DNA of 64,000 bases, from contig NW_020825706.1 of NCBI RefSeq assembly GCF_003286085.1, positions 1,984,001 through 2,048,000 on the forward strand. The letters run 5' to 3'. Under the pieces are notes generated by a model. It searched no databases. It saw only the letters and a list, made by a program, of their open reading frames with translations, and was not told the DNA's origin. Source of the stretch: Drosophila persimilis. Taxonomy: Eukaryota > Arthropoda > Insecta > Diptera > Drosophilidae. Below, in pieces: positions 1-11,290 of this stretch. The translations under genes were made by a program, and so were the position numbers. Each line of letters begins with the position of its first letter. Within the stretch, counting starts at the first letter, position 1.

Positions 1-278
1 GCCCTGCTTGAGGACCATCCTATCCACCGCCAAAGGATCCAGCTGGACCAGGTTCAGGCTGTCATCCCCTTCGGTTGCCTTCTCCGTTATTAGCCTGTTG
101 CAAAACTTCACAAAACATTCTGTGTCTCCGTATTTGCACGGCTTCGGATCATTGGCTGGGGGCGAATCGAGAGTGTTAGTGTATCTGTAAGGCTGACTCC
201 TGGCAATTCATTCTTACGGAAATCGGCCTGCACGGCCATTGCCAGGCACAGGACAAGGGGAAGAACGATACGCGACAT
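1..278 (-). CDS. to: takeout, 5' part (two exons; gene runs off the left edge)
   Basis: Takeout proteins are secreted carriers of small hydrophobic ligands (JHBP fold); takeout itself links circadian and feeding behaviour. Exon 1 is 278-218 and encodes a signal peptide starting [19 protein letters not shown] 62-bp intron (217-156, GTAAGA...CCCCCAG) follows, and exon 2 runs from 155 past base 1. The mature start reads [17 protein letters not shown], with the first two conserved cysteines of the family, and continues with [19 protein letters not shown]. From memory this fits takeout itself better than its paralogues. The start is the first ATG after a TATA/initiator promoter, giving a 5' UTR of about 29 nt. 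About 70 residues are visible, so the rest of the JHBP domain lies outside the window. A near paralogue cannot be excluded. Confidence 0.85.
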
Positions 279-303
279 GTTGACACGGCTTTAGAATGCA
301 AAA

Positions 304-340
304 AACTGACTTTTTGCCGGCATTTCGTTTACTATTTATA
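304..340 (-). promoter_or_regulatory. Core promoter of takeout: TATA box and initiator
   Basis: On the minus strand TATAAATA lies at 340-333 and TCAGTT, the Drosophila initiator, begins at 309. That is 31 bp downstream, the canonical spacing. The predicted start of transcription (the A of TCAGTT) is at 307, about 29 nt before the ATG at 278. Confidence 0.75.
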
Positions 341-1489
341 GTGGCGCGCGCCAATTACTTTGATGCACTCAACGTAACTCCCCTCCGTCCCATTTATCAC
401 AATAAAATTGTGAGAAGCGATGCAATGTGGCGCTGTTGCTGCCGATCTGGCGAACTCGTTTGGGATCGGATCCAATCAATCGCATCATAGGTTAGGCTCG
501 GCCTAAATCCATATTTAAATTAGTTGCACTATTAGTTAATTAGTGGAATGTGTTTACATTGTATCATTTACATGTGTATGTGTGTCAGCGCAATTGCAAC
601 TGAGATTTATTGCTTTATTTGTTTCCAGTTTAGCTGCTGTTATTGGATTCCCTTGCGTCGGGAGTAATTTTAATTGATTTCTCATTTAATGTAACATGTA
701 AACACACGAGGTATAATTAAATATTGTTTTTACTATATCGAAACAATAGTCAAGACAAAAGCTGCGCGATCGATAAACATGCAAACACACCATATGACCA
801 TACATACGCAAAACATTGTTGGGCTAGGAAAGTCTATCGTTTTGCACAAAGCTATTAATCATATCTGCTAGATATAGTAACTACCGCAACAATAACTTCT
901 TGTTTACTTTAGCTTGTTTAACATTTTATTTTCCCGCGAAAAACTGTGCACGATCATTTTGCGTTGGCAGCGCCATGCTTCTAGCTATCGTATCGTATTA
1001 CACTACACTTCAAGACGACCAATCTAGTCTGAAAGACAGAGATAGAATGAGAAAAAACGTTAAGTAATGTTTTTATATCTGGTCTCACAGCCCAAGCTTG
1101 AAGTGTGGTTACATACGAACATAACACATCTGGTGGACTAGGTAAAAACAGACTAATTGCAAAAACAGAGATGCAGTGAGAGCGAGCTTGGCTTTGCAGT
1201 TATGCGTTTTGCCTGTCATGCTATGCTTTTGCGGCAAAGTCGAATGTCATAAAACAATTAAGGTCGTATTCCGCAACACTTTAATTGAAGAATGTGAATA
1301 ACTAGATATAATAATACCAAGCGCATGTACATATAACCCCCACTCTTGCCATCATGCTTTTCGCATAAAGCTATCCCGGTCTTTGAGATTAGTGAGGTAG
1401 AGTACCAAAATCGAGAAAATATCGATAGTTGAGATATATTTAACAACTAAGGAAGTCTTCCCGCTAAACGCCGCCGCCAAGCCACCCAA
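341..1489. other. AT-rich intergenic DNA, no gene seen
   Basis: No coding exon is recognisable on either strand. There are isolated GATCGATAAA and TATCG strings but no compelling regulatory cluster. Short open frames here have no domain features. Confidence 0.5.
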
Positions 1490-1975
1490 TTGGAAAATGG
1501 TAAATATTTCGATCGCTACCTCAGTTATTCGCTAAAGAGGTATTTATTTTGCATCAGGAAGTCAGTCTAAAGACTATTAAGTGAATATGCTATGCCACGA
1601 TATCCACAGGAAAATCCAAACTCAGGTACAGCAGCAGATGGATCTGCTTGGTAGGATCTCGCTGAGCACCAGTATGTTGTGGCACAATAACGAGGGCCTG
1701 TTTCTCTCTCATGTTTTGGTATTTAAAGTGATTTCACTTTCAAGGCTCAGAGGTAAACGATGCCCTTTACTATTTTGATACTGACGAGGCCGTCGTTCAG
1801 GATTTGATCTCATGCGTCGTAAAGGAGCTACACAAAGAGAATGTATCGCTCTGCCAGGAGCACTTCCTGACTGCTCCTTGCAATCGTATGAGCTGCTCCA
1901 GGCTCTGACGTCGAAATCTCATCAAGTCGTTGATTACTTTGCGTCGTCCTAAACCGCACAGAAGGTACTGAACAA
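1490..1975 (+). pseudogene. Possible decayed multi-exon gene, unidentified
   Basis: Several coding-like pieces lie in order on the plus strand. An ATG at about 1498 abuts a donor-like GTAAATATTT, followed by an acceptor-like TTGCATCAG at 1556. An open stretch from about 1581 includes HRKIQTQVQQQMDLL and LWHNNEGLFLSHV. A third stretch, 1753-1908, reads VNDALYYFDTDEAVVQDLIS and then KELHKENVSLCQEHFL, ending in TGA. The pieces need splices or frame changes and contain in-frame stops (for example TGA just before 1581). I do not recognise the protein. It could be a dead gene copy, a small poorly conserved gene with unusual splicing, or chance. Confidence 0.35.
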
Positions 1976-3474
1976 GAGCCTTGAACGAGAGGCATCTTTT
2001 GGGATGGAACTCAAACTTTCAAACTATGGCCCGTTTGGTCAAGATTAAAGACGCTCTTTCTCAGTCTCCTATATCTATACAGTTCCGAGCCGAGAATAGA
2101 AAAAAACATGCATCCTTGGTTGTGGGGGAAAAGAAACACCAAAAACAGCCCCATGTATAGTGTTGTCCGAAAGTATGTATCTTTCTGATCCGGCAGCCAG
2201 TGCGGCTGTGACACTAGAAAAAATTTCAAAAATGCTCTTCATTAAGTTCAATTCAAACTTATTAGCCCCTGTAGGTGGGTCATTATGATCCTGCTCAACT
2301 TTGAAGAGGAACTTCCGTTATTTTCATCTGAATAACAATTTATATCTTTATTTTGTTGATCAAATCCAATGTGAAATGAGCATTGGGGTCAATGTCTATA
2401 TATCATCTTTCACCTTGTTAAACTTAACTAGGCATAATATACTCGGAAGATATGTATGAACGACCTCACGAGTAAACAACTATAGAGTGATTAAATCTGT
2501 GTAAACTTTACACCTTTGTGGTCAGCGCGTAACGCGGTACAACACGATGATCTATTAATTATCTAATTAAAGGTTTAAATGTACATGTATGCAAGTGTTA
2601 TAATCGCTATTGTTCCAAAACAAATCATCTGATAATTACGAATATTAACGCGTCAATGGCTGTGTTTCTGGAATTGTATAACATTTGCCCGTGGCTTGAT
2701 CGGACATGCCCTGGAGCGGGTGTCCAAAAATAGCCAAATGAAGCGAAAACAACCGAGTCATCGTGACGTTCAGAGAGCCCTCTTGCAGAATGGGAATGAA
2801 AAAGATTTGAGGTATGCCGCAGGAACAGGTTCACTTCGTTTCGCTCCTACACTTGTTAACCAAACGCCTCGTTTTACAGCCCAGCCTCCGGATGATCATA
2901 ATAAAATGGGACTCGAGTGGAATGGAATGGAAGCATAACTAGTTTAACTTGGGTGCAGTTGATTGACTTGCAAATGGAATATTTTTATGCACTACCCGAA
3001 GGTCAACCGGGTGTCGGCCGCCTCTGCCTGCCCCTCTCGGGATTACCGTTGCATACACTTGAACTTGAGAGCGAGTTTCCACTCTCTGAGTGGAGTGGAT
3101 CTTTGATTCCAGTCCCACTGCTGATTTTGTCATGCAAATGTCGGGCAATGTCACGTGAGACGACTGCTAATCGTTTGCCAAAATCGTATGCGCCAGTTGT
3201 TGCGGAAATGATTAGATCTAAGCAATCAAACTGCGCTTCCCCCTGCTACAGACAGGCCATAACCGGTTTTCATATACAATTTTGTTTATTCTAACGTTTT
3301 GTTTTTATAGTAAGTAATAACCTAGCAAATATGATGATGGATGTTATGGTGGTGCCTGGGAGCAATGGAACAGTCAATGGCCAAATGCACCCAAGTGCAC
3401 GCTGGATAAGAAAATGTCTGTGAGGGAAATACTCGTACACTTATGCTGCCTAATGCCTAATGATTAATGCTTTA
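1976..3474. other. Intergenic DNA, no gene seen
   Basis: This includes the 3' flank of the JHBP-family gene. The open frame at 2917-3294 has no signal peptide, domain or repeat signature and I treat it as chance. Confidence 0.45.
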
Positions 3475-4439
3475 TCAGTTCTCCAGGTACAGATCTTCGT
3501 AGGCAAAGCGCTTGAAAAGATTGGAGAGAATGTTTTTCATGATCTCTGCAATGGCCAAATGGATGGAAGGATGCAGTTCGCTCCAGACCTCAACCCAGTT
3601 CTCGTTAAGGAACTGATTCAGATTGGCACCCAGCGCCTGGTCCCCGTTGAAGAGGTTCGTCAGCTTGATGTTCATTCTGAAATAAATCCATGCTCATGTA
3701 GGATGCTGCCTGCGACTGAAACTGAAGCAACATCTCTTACCTCTGTGGCTCGACGAGCACCTTGAGCTTGTCCACGGTCAGGTAGGTGCGGCCGTCTCTC
3801 ACCTGGGTGCCCGGCTTGAACTTCACTGAGAACTTAGGCGAATGAAGGGTGATCTCAGCATCACCGTCACCGCGGATGGGCAGGATCAGGATGCGTCCGT
3901 CAGCGGTGTACTTTCCGCGCAGCACGATCTTGGGAATGCTGCCGTACATTTCAAACTTGCTGGTGGCGGGATCTGCACCGAATCCACTGTGGGAAAGACA
4001 CAACGAATTGGGTAACCACCTATTTTATTTATATTTTATCACTTATATTTTCACTTACACAGCATTGTCGAACTTAACGCCGGACAGGCCCTCCACATTG
4101 ACATCTTTAAAGTTGAGCTTAAGGTTGAGCGATCCCGTGCGACCGTCGGATATATCGAAGCGCTTTACCAGGAAGGGCTCTATCTGCGGAAAGCCGGCTG
4201 CTGGATAGCCCGTCTTGGCATACTGACGTACCACATGGTGGGAGGTATTGATGATGCACTTGGTGTCTCCAATGCGGCAGCGTTGCAGATCAGGAGCTGC
4301 AATGGGCAAGAATGGGGCAGGGATTACGCTGTGCTCTGGCTGAAGAGGGGATCTGCTAGATGGAGAACTCACGAAAACTGGAGGCGCCACTGGCAAGGCA
4401 CACTAGCAGGGCAATGGAGCACAGCTGGAGCAGCAACAT
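3475..4439 (-). CDS. Takeout/JHBP-family secreted protein, complete, four exons
   Basis: Exons are 4439-4373, 4296-4059, 3986-3741 and 3676-3475, all GT-AG, giving 250 residues, the usual size for the family. A signal peptide (MLLLQLCSIALLVCLASG) is followed by PPDLQRCRIGDTKC, the paired cysteines that close the N-terminal loop of JHBP proteins. Further family hallmarks are a central GFGADPATSKFEM, GKYTADGRILILPIRGDGD near residue 150, and a C-terminal LTNLFNGDQALGANLNQFLN block shared with takeout. It is likely a haemolymph or extracellular carrier of a juvenile-hormone-like or other hydrophobic ligand. It lies about 3.2 kb from takeout on the same strand and is probably an old tandem duplicate. 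It may correspond to one of the D. melanogaster CG11852/CG11854 genes, but I could not decide which. Confidence 0.93.
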
Positions 4440-4541
4440 GTTGAGCGACGGATTGGATCTGGTCAACGGATGGCAAACGAATACAAACGGCTGCGCGACG
4501 CGTTCGATGATTTGGCGAACTCCCGACCAAGTTCAATGCTA

Positions 4542-4579
4542 AACTGTAAATTGGCTCGGGACAGACGCAAGCATTTATA
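4542..4579 (-). promoter_or_regulatory. Probable TATA/initiator promoter of the JHBP gene
   Basis: TATAAAT is at 4579-4573 on the minus strand, with an ACAGTT initiator-like string at 4547-4542, about 33 bp downstream. The implied 5' UTR is about 105 nt. The architecture matches that of takeout. Confidence 0.55.
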
Positions 4580-4639
4580 AAATTTTTGCTCGCTGGCTTC
4601 GCGATGGGACGGTCCCCAGAGCCGGGCCAAAACGCAGAT

Positions 4640-6600
4640 GGGCAGACAGAGGCGGCAGCGGCAACCAGTACACTTCATAGTTTATTCATTCTTGACTTGT
4701 CTTGCCAGTTGCCTGCCTGGTGTTTTTTGTTGTTGTTGTTGCTATTTCTGTTTTGCCTCTCTTTTTTCGCCCTGTCTGTCACTGTCGGTGTCGTAGTGTC
4801 TGTGCTGTGGCTTCTCCTCATAGGATGCCAGTTGATAGGCTACACATATCGAGAATTCTCAGTCAGCCCCACAAATGGCCACAATATTATTAATTAATAT
4901 TATTAACATGTGCCAGGCCAGTAACAACGGCAACAATCAGAAGTGATTCTATAAATTTTAATACTCGAACTGCCGCCAGCCAGTTTTCGTTTTCGGAGTC
5001 GAGATTTAATTCTTTTTATCGTATACTTTTTATAGATCTATAAGTCGTCGTAGCGCAGCCCCCCTCCCTCTCATCACCCAAAACAATGTGAAATTGAACC
5101 TGTCCGTCTAGCCGGGCCGTCGATCGGTTGGTCTGTCGTTCAGTCGGTCGGTCTGTCGGTGGCTGCTTTGTTCGCGCTTATAATGAAGTGCAAATAATAA
5201 TTTTAAATTATCAGCAGCCAGTCAGTGTACATATATCATCCATCTGCTGTTTGCTGTTTGAGATCAGCTATCGGTTCGAAGATTAGAACAGAACTTTTGG
5301 GGATTTCCAAAGTGAATGTCAAATAAAAAGTGTTAAATGGCAGGTCAGGCGGCGTGAGAGTGAGAGTGGCAACATGCCTGTGGTAGAAGATCGGTCAAAG
5401 GTCAAAGTTCATCATAGGTAAGACATTCTATTTTTAGTCTATTGAACTCTTCATAACTATTTTAATTATCTGCTCTTCTAGATGAGACATCTACTGCATT
5501 CGCCAAATTCTACAGAAGAGACCCCTCAAGGTGATTTAGAAGAAGAATTTTCGTTTGAAAAGGAGACAAATTGATCTTTTATCTTTTTGGCAACAACTCA
5601 ATTCCGAGCATAAACCAATTAGACATCATTTATCAAGACAGAGGCGGTAGGCGACAACCAAACAGGTTTCCCCGTGGCATTAATTGGTTCGCTGCTTAAA
5701 ACTTGCCCTCTGAATGGTGGCTTCACTTTCAAACTATTTTGACAAGCACGCTGCCTAAACAGGCACAAACAGGCGGCGAAGGAGACGGGAATCTACCGTC
5801 CAACCCGACCCGACCACTTGCCAAATGGTAGTTAAAGTCTTTGTGCGTTCGTCATCGCCCAATTAGCATATTCGATGCGGTGGTTGATTGCTTTATATAC
5901 TTTGCTATACTATATGTATGATATTGGCATGAAACCGGCATGGCATTTTGTTTATTTACCCATCCAATTGGCGCCAGGTGACTTCACATGTTCCAAAGTT
6001 CTTCTCTTTCTTTTGTTGTTGGCAAATGTTAGTTGTTTACAGAGGCAATTCCTAGACGCTTGCGCATTACAGGCGGCGGCCGGTTGTGCCTGCCCCCTTA
6101 AATTATAATATGAACATGTTTAAACATGCGTTGTTTTCCTTTTTATGCGTGACTCTCTGGGAATTCATTTACATGTCAATAAACTGATAATAGTACTCGT
6201 ATGTGTCTCAAGCGTTTTGATTCGATTGTCTTAAAAATCTAAACTGGATGATGATGTAAAATCATGATTCGGCCAAAATTTTTGTGAATTATTTGGGTTT
6301 ATAACTCCGCCTTGTTTTGCTGGTTACTACTTTCAAAAAAAAGAAAATTCTAGATATTGTTCTCCTGCGGTTTCTTAAAGACCTGTAAAAGAATGCAGGA
6401 AGATCCTTTGATCTTATCTCCCAGATATAGGACTTAATTCATATCGTACATGTGATCTGCGAAAGTAGAATTTTATTCATTAGAATAACTTATTCTTTAG
6501 TGAATCATTTAAATTTGAATGCCAACTATGGCGCGAGAAACTCTTAACCGTTTCGCATTATTTCCACCGGTTCAGTATTTTGGTATTCTTTCGCTTTTGA
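4640..6600. other. Intergenic DNA, no supported gene
   Basis: A short frame at 5374-5418 (MPVVEDRSKV...) is followed by a donor-like GTAAGA, but every continuation I tried meets a stop. The 5120-5165 stretch is an imperfect GTCGGTCTGTCGGT simple repeat. Nothing else is supported. Confidence 0.4.
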
Positions 6601-6672
6601 CACACACCTTGCATATTTTTAGGCTTTTTATAGTATTTTCTAGTACTTTTATGACGGGCTATTGAGGGTTGG

Positions 6673-6710
6673 ACCACTAACCATACAGTATATACTGTAT
6701 GGTTAGTGGT
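6673..6710. repeat. 38-bp perfect palindrome flanked by a 10-bp direct repeat
   Basis: The two 19-bp arms are exact reverse complements centred between 6691 and 6692 (core CAGTATATACTG). CTATTGAGGG occurs at 6659-6668 and again at 6715-6724, flanking the palindrome like a target-site duplication. The right half, 6689-6711, is repeated exactly at 40706-40728. Confidence 0.9.
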
Positions 6711-6941
6711 TGGACTATTGAGGGATAATCCAGAATAATACCAATTCGTTGGCAGCTCAAATTGTATATTTTTCTTAAAATACCATCGTCAAAGGGTGCT
6801 CAGGGTAGTCTCAACAGTTCTCGACTCCGTTATGTTTGCATACAGACAAAATGATTATAAACGTATATCTTTGTAAACACTCAAGACTGTGATAGTGTTA
6901 ACACATGTAACAAAATCTATGTATAAGATACATTTTTAATT

Positions 6942-7781
6942 AAGGGTAATGAAGAATACTCGAATGAAGAAATAAAATCTATATTTTATGACATTCTGAA
7001 CAAGTACAGAAAGGACGACTGAATCATTCTATCAACAGATGCCTCAGTTACAGAAAGTACATGTGGCATAGGAATAGTAGAATGGCCTAGTGGAAATATC
7101 CACAAGTACAAAATAGAAAGCAGATTATCCTCAGTAGGTGCCGAACTCGTAGGCCTTAAAAAGGCCTGCGAACTATGTCTTAAATATAATTACAAAAAGG
7201 CTGTGATTTTAAGTGATGGATTAGGAGCTATTAATTTAATTAAAAATAAGAATACATACTCGTACCTAGTGTATGATATTCACAACATAATTAACCAATC
7301 AGACATTCAGAAACTTGACATTCTATGGGTCCCTGGTCACAAGGGTGTGGCCATCAAAGAAAAGTCTGACATAGCAGCAAAGGCTGCTACAAGTGAGGGG
7401 GTTACAATAAATATAAAATACAGCTACAAGGAGGCTCAAAGAGAAATTAGGAACTTTTTAGTATACAAATGGAATGAGGACTACAGGATGAAGTGTAGGA
7501 CGAAGGGATCCAGCCTCATAGACATATTTCCAGACATACCCAGTAAGCCCTGGCATTATTCTCTTAAATGGAATGCTAAAAGCATCAAGACCATTAACAG
7601 ACTTATGACAGGACACACATACGACAAAGTCTTTCTACACAGAATCAAAGCAATTGACTCAAATATCTGCGAAACGTGCAATGTAACTGAATACGCCGAA
7701 CACCTGATCTTCGATTGCCAAAGATTTGCCGGGCTCAGAAGGAAATTCAAAATCTTTAAATATTATAACAATTTACATTAA
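6942..7781 (+). mobile_element. 5'-truncated non-LTR retrotransposon relic: RNase H and C-terminal zinc knuckle
   Basis: The frame from 6942 carries one stop (TGA about 7020) and is then open to TAA at 7781. It encodes an RNase H domain with the expected acidic residues: STDAS, then GAELVGL, then ILSDGL, and a final D in SDIAAKAA, with WVPGHKG between. A C-terminal CETCNVTEYAEHLIFDC zinc knuckle follows. An RNase H domain at the end of the polyprotein with a cysteine motif is typical of I-clade and LOA-like (Bilbo/TRIM) non-LTR elements. The reverse transcriptase and ORF1 are missing. The stop codon lies only about 10 bp before the first copy of the 1.1-kb repeat. Confidence 0.8.
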
Positions 7782-7791
7782 TTATTAATCA

Positions 7792-8897
7792 AACGAGGGG
7801 GAACGTTGTGAGTTGCTGCGGACACCGCAACTCTAAGGTTATACCCGATACTAAGTCAGTATGGCTCTCCTCCGGCAGACGCCGCTAATATTTAACGACA
7901 CGACAAAGAGTGCGTGCGAGAGAGACAGAAAATCAGTCTGAGCGTGACGTCGGGCGCTGCGTAGCCACTGCAAATTGATTTGTTCCTTTTGGCTAAAAAA
8001 ATGGTCTGATCTGATCCAGATTCAGCAATCTAATAGATATGGTCATTATCTATGATTCTGCGTTTTTAGTTTTCTCAAATCTGCAATATTGTGGATGCAA
8101 CAGATTTTCGTCCTTTGTGGGGGCGGATGGGGGTGGGGCGAAATTCTGAGATATACGTTTTATAGTGACATCTTAAAGGAGTGTGTGCACCAAATTTGGT
8201 TACTCTAGCCTTAATAGTCTCTGAGATTTGTGGTTGCCTCAGATTTTCGTCCTTTGCGGGGGCGGAAGGGGGTGTGGCGAAATTTGGACAGGAAACGGTC
8301 AAGGTCCGATATCACAGGAGTGTGGATACCAAATTTGGTTGCTCTGGCTTTTATAGGTTCTGAGATCCTTGAACTCATATTTTGCAATTGGCAAAACCGA
8401 CCATGAAACCTGTGTGTTAGAGTGAGACAGAGCGAGAAAGAGTGAAATTGTTTTCGTGATTCTGGCTGTATTAATTATACGATCTGGTTCAGATTTTGCA
8501 CTCTAGAAGATATAGTCATCTACTACGATTCTGCGTTTTTAGTTTTCTCGTATCGTCGAAATTGTGGATGCCACAGATTTTCGCCCTTTGTGGGGGCGGA
8601 AGTGGGCGGGGCAAAGTTTTGAAATATTTTTGGAGCAGTGACATATCACAGAAGTCTGGATCCAAAACATCGTTGCTCTAGCTCTTATAGTCTTTGAGCA
8701 TTAGGCGCTGAAGGGGACGGACAGACGGACAGACGGACGGACGGACAGACAGACAGGGCTCAATCGACTCGGCTATTGATGCTGATCAAGAATATATATA
8801 CTTTATAGGGTCGGAAACGATTCCTTCTGGACGTTACACACATCCACTTTTACCACAAATCTAATATACCCCAATACTCATTTTGAGTATCGGGTAT
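7792..8897 (+). mobile_element. 1.1-kb non-autonomous repeat, copy 1
   Basis: It starts AACGAGGGGGAACGTTGTG, then a short stem-loop (GAGTTGC...GCAACTC), then TTATACCCGATACTAA, and ends GAGTATCGGGTATAA. The start of the inner part and the end thus form imperfect 15-bp inverted repeats. Inside are three degenerate modules of about 150 bp, each with TTTCGTCCTTTG, GGGGGCGGAAG, CCAAATTTGGTTGCTCTAGC and TATAGTCTCTGAGAT. A GGACAGAC microsatellite follows near 8710-8757, then a conserved tail. It has no coding capacity. The tail and module strings are widespread in Drosophila repeats, but I cannot name the family. Confidence 0.85.
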
Positions 8898-10030
8898 AAC
8901 GAGGGGGAACGTTGTGAGTTGCTGCGGACACCGCAACTCTACAGTTATACCCGATACTAAGTCAGTATGGCTCTCCTCCGGCTGACGCCGCTTATATTAA
9001 TCGACACGACAAAGAGTGCGTGCGAGAGAGACAGAAAATCAGTCTGAAAGTGACGTCGGGCGCTGCGTAGCCAGTGCAAATTGATTTGTTTCCTTTCGCT
9101 ATAAAAATGATCTGATCTGATCCAGATTCAGCAATCTGATAGATATGGTCGTTATCTATGATTCTGCGTTTTTAGTTTTCTCAAATCTGCAATATTGTGG
9201 ATGCAACAGATTTTCGTCCTTTGTGGGGGCGGAAGGGGGTGGGGCGAAATTTTGAGATATACGTTTTATAGTGAGATCTAACAGGAGTACGGACACTAAA
9301 TTTGGTTACTCTAGCCTTAATACTCTCTGAGATTTGTGAATATCCCCAGATTTGCATCCTTTGCGGGGGCGGAAGGGGGTGTGGCGAAATTTTGAAACAA
9401 ACTCGTCTCGGTCTGATATATTAGGAGTGTGGACACCAAATTTGGTTGCTCTAGCTTTTATAGTCTCTGAGATCTAGGCGCTAATGTTTTACTCTAAGCA
9501 AAGCCGCCTATGCTACGTGTGTGTTAGAGAGAGACAGGGCGAGAAAAAATGAAATTGTTTTCTTAATGCTGGCTTTAATAATAATACGATCCAATTCAGA
9601 TTCTGCAGTCTAAAAGATATGGTCATTCTCTACGATTCTGCGTTTTTGGTTTTATCGTATCGTCGAAATTGTGGATGCCACAGATTTTCGCCCTTTGTGG
9701 GGGCGGAAGTGGGCGGGGCAAAGTTTTGAAATATTTTTGTAGCAGTGACATATCACAGAAGTCTGGATCCAAAACATCGTTGCTCTAGCTCTTATAGTCT
9801 TTGAGCATTAGGCGCTGAAGGGGACGGACAGACGGACAGACGGACGGACGGACGGACGGACAGACGGACAGACGGACAGACAGACATGGCTCAATCGACT
9901 CGGCTATTGATGCTGATCAAGAATATATATAATTTATGGGGTCGGAAACGATTCCTTCTGGACGTTACACACATCCACTTTTACCACAAATCTAATATAC
10001 CCCAATACTCATTTTGAGTATCGGGTATAA
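8898..10030 (+). mobile_element. 1.1-kb non-autonomous repeat, copy 2 (head-to-tail with copy 1)
   Basis: Same organisation as copy 1 and fused directly to it: the terminal GGGTATAA of copy 1 shares its last two bases with the initial AACGAGG of copy 2. The GGACAGAC tract is longer (about 9822-9887). Confidence 0.88.
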
Positions 10031-10173
10031 AAATAAACGTATACGGTATCCTGATTGCAGGCAGTTGCAAAACTCCCTTATAATCGGTTTATTTCCAAAT
10101 GAATAAAGTCAGATTGCACATTAGGGAAACTCCATGGCGTAAAGTTTTACAACAAAGACGCAACTGCAAAAAA
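10031..10173. other. Unique spacer between repeat copies 2 and 3
   Basis: 143 bp not shared with the repeat unit, with A-rich ends. It may be original genomic DNA that received separate insertions or was enclosed by them. Confidence 0.6.
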
Positions 10174-11290
10174 AACGAGGGGGAACGTTGTGAGTTGCTG
10201 CGGACACCGCAACTCTACAGTTATACCCGATACTAAGTCAGTATGGCTTTCCTCCGGCAGACGCCGCTAATATTAAACGACACGACAAAGAGTGCGTGCG
10301 AGAGAGACAGAAAATCAGTCTGAGCGTGACGTCGGGCGCTGCGTAGCCACTGCAAATTGATTTGTTCCTTTTGGCTACAAAAATTATCTGATCTGATCCA
10401 GATTCAGCAATCTGATAGATATGGTCGTTATCTATGATTCCCCGTTTTTAGTTTTCTCGAATCTGCAATATTGTGGATGCAACAGATTTTCGTCCTTTGT
10501 GTGGGCGGAAGGGGGTGGGGCGTAATTTTGAGATACACGTTTTATAGTGAGATCTAAGAGAAGTGCGGATTCCAAATTTCGTTACTCTAGCGTTAATAGT
10601 CTTTGAGATTTGTGAATATCCCCAGATTTGCATCCTTTGCGGGGGCGGAAGGGGGTGTGGCGAAATTTTGAAACAAACTCGTCTCGGTCTGATATATTAG
10701 GAGTGTGGATACCAAATTTGGTTGCTCTAGCTTTTATAGTCTCTGAGATCTAGGCGCTAATGTTTTACTCTAAGCAAAGCCGCCTATGCTACCTGTGTGT
10801 TAGAGAGAGACAGGGCGAGAAAAAATGAAATTGTTTTCTTGATGCTGGCTATAATAGTAATACGATCCAATTCAGATTCTGCAGTCTAAAAGATATCGTC
10901 ATTCTCTACGATTCTGCGTTTTTTGTTTTCTCGTATCTTTAAAATTGTGGATGCCACAGATTTTCGCCCTTTGTGGGGGCGGAAGTGGGCGGGGCAAAGT
11001 TTTGAAATATTTTTGTAGCAGTGACATATCACAGAAGTCTGGATCCAAAACATCGTTGCCCTAGCTCTTATAGTCTTTGAGCATTAGGCGCTGAAGGGGA
11101 CGGACAGACGGACGGACGGACGGACGGACAGACGGACAGACAGACATGGCTCAATCGACTCGGCTATTGATGCTGATCAAGAATATATATACTTTATGGG
11201 GTCGGAAACGATTCCTTCTGGACGTTACACACATCCACTTTTACCACAAATCTAATATACCCCAATACTCATTTTGAGTATCGGGTATAA
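10174..11290 (+). mobile_element. 1.1-kb non-autonomous repeat, copy 3
   Basis: Same termini and internal modules as copies 1 and 2. An A-run precedes the AACGAGG start and follows the GGGTATAA end. By eye it is closer to copy 2 than to copy 1; both share the GAATATCCCCAGATTTGCAT variant of the second module. Confidence 0.87.

Noticed and set aside
2917..3294. 125-codon plus-strand frame
   Set aside because: No signal peptide, motif or splice context; composition looks random.
5374..5560. Possible small gene starting MPVVEDRSKV
   Set aside because: A donor-like site follows, but no exon continuation stays open and no similarity was recognised.
8710..9890. Direct repeats that might look like a CRISPR array or tandem satellite (GGACAGAC tracts)
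   Set aside because: These are microsatellite tracts inside the 1.1-kb repeat copies of a eukaryote, without unique spacers.
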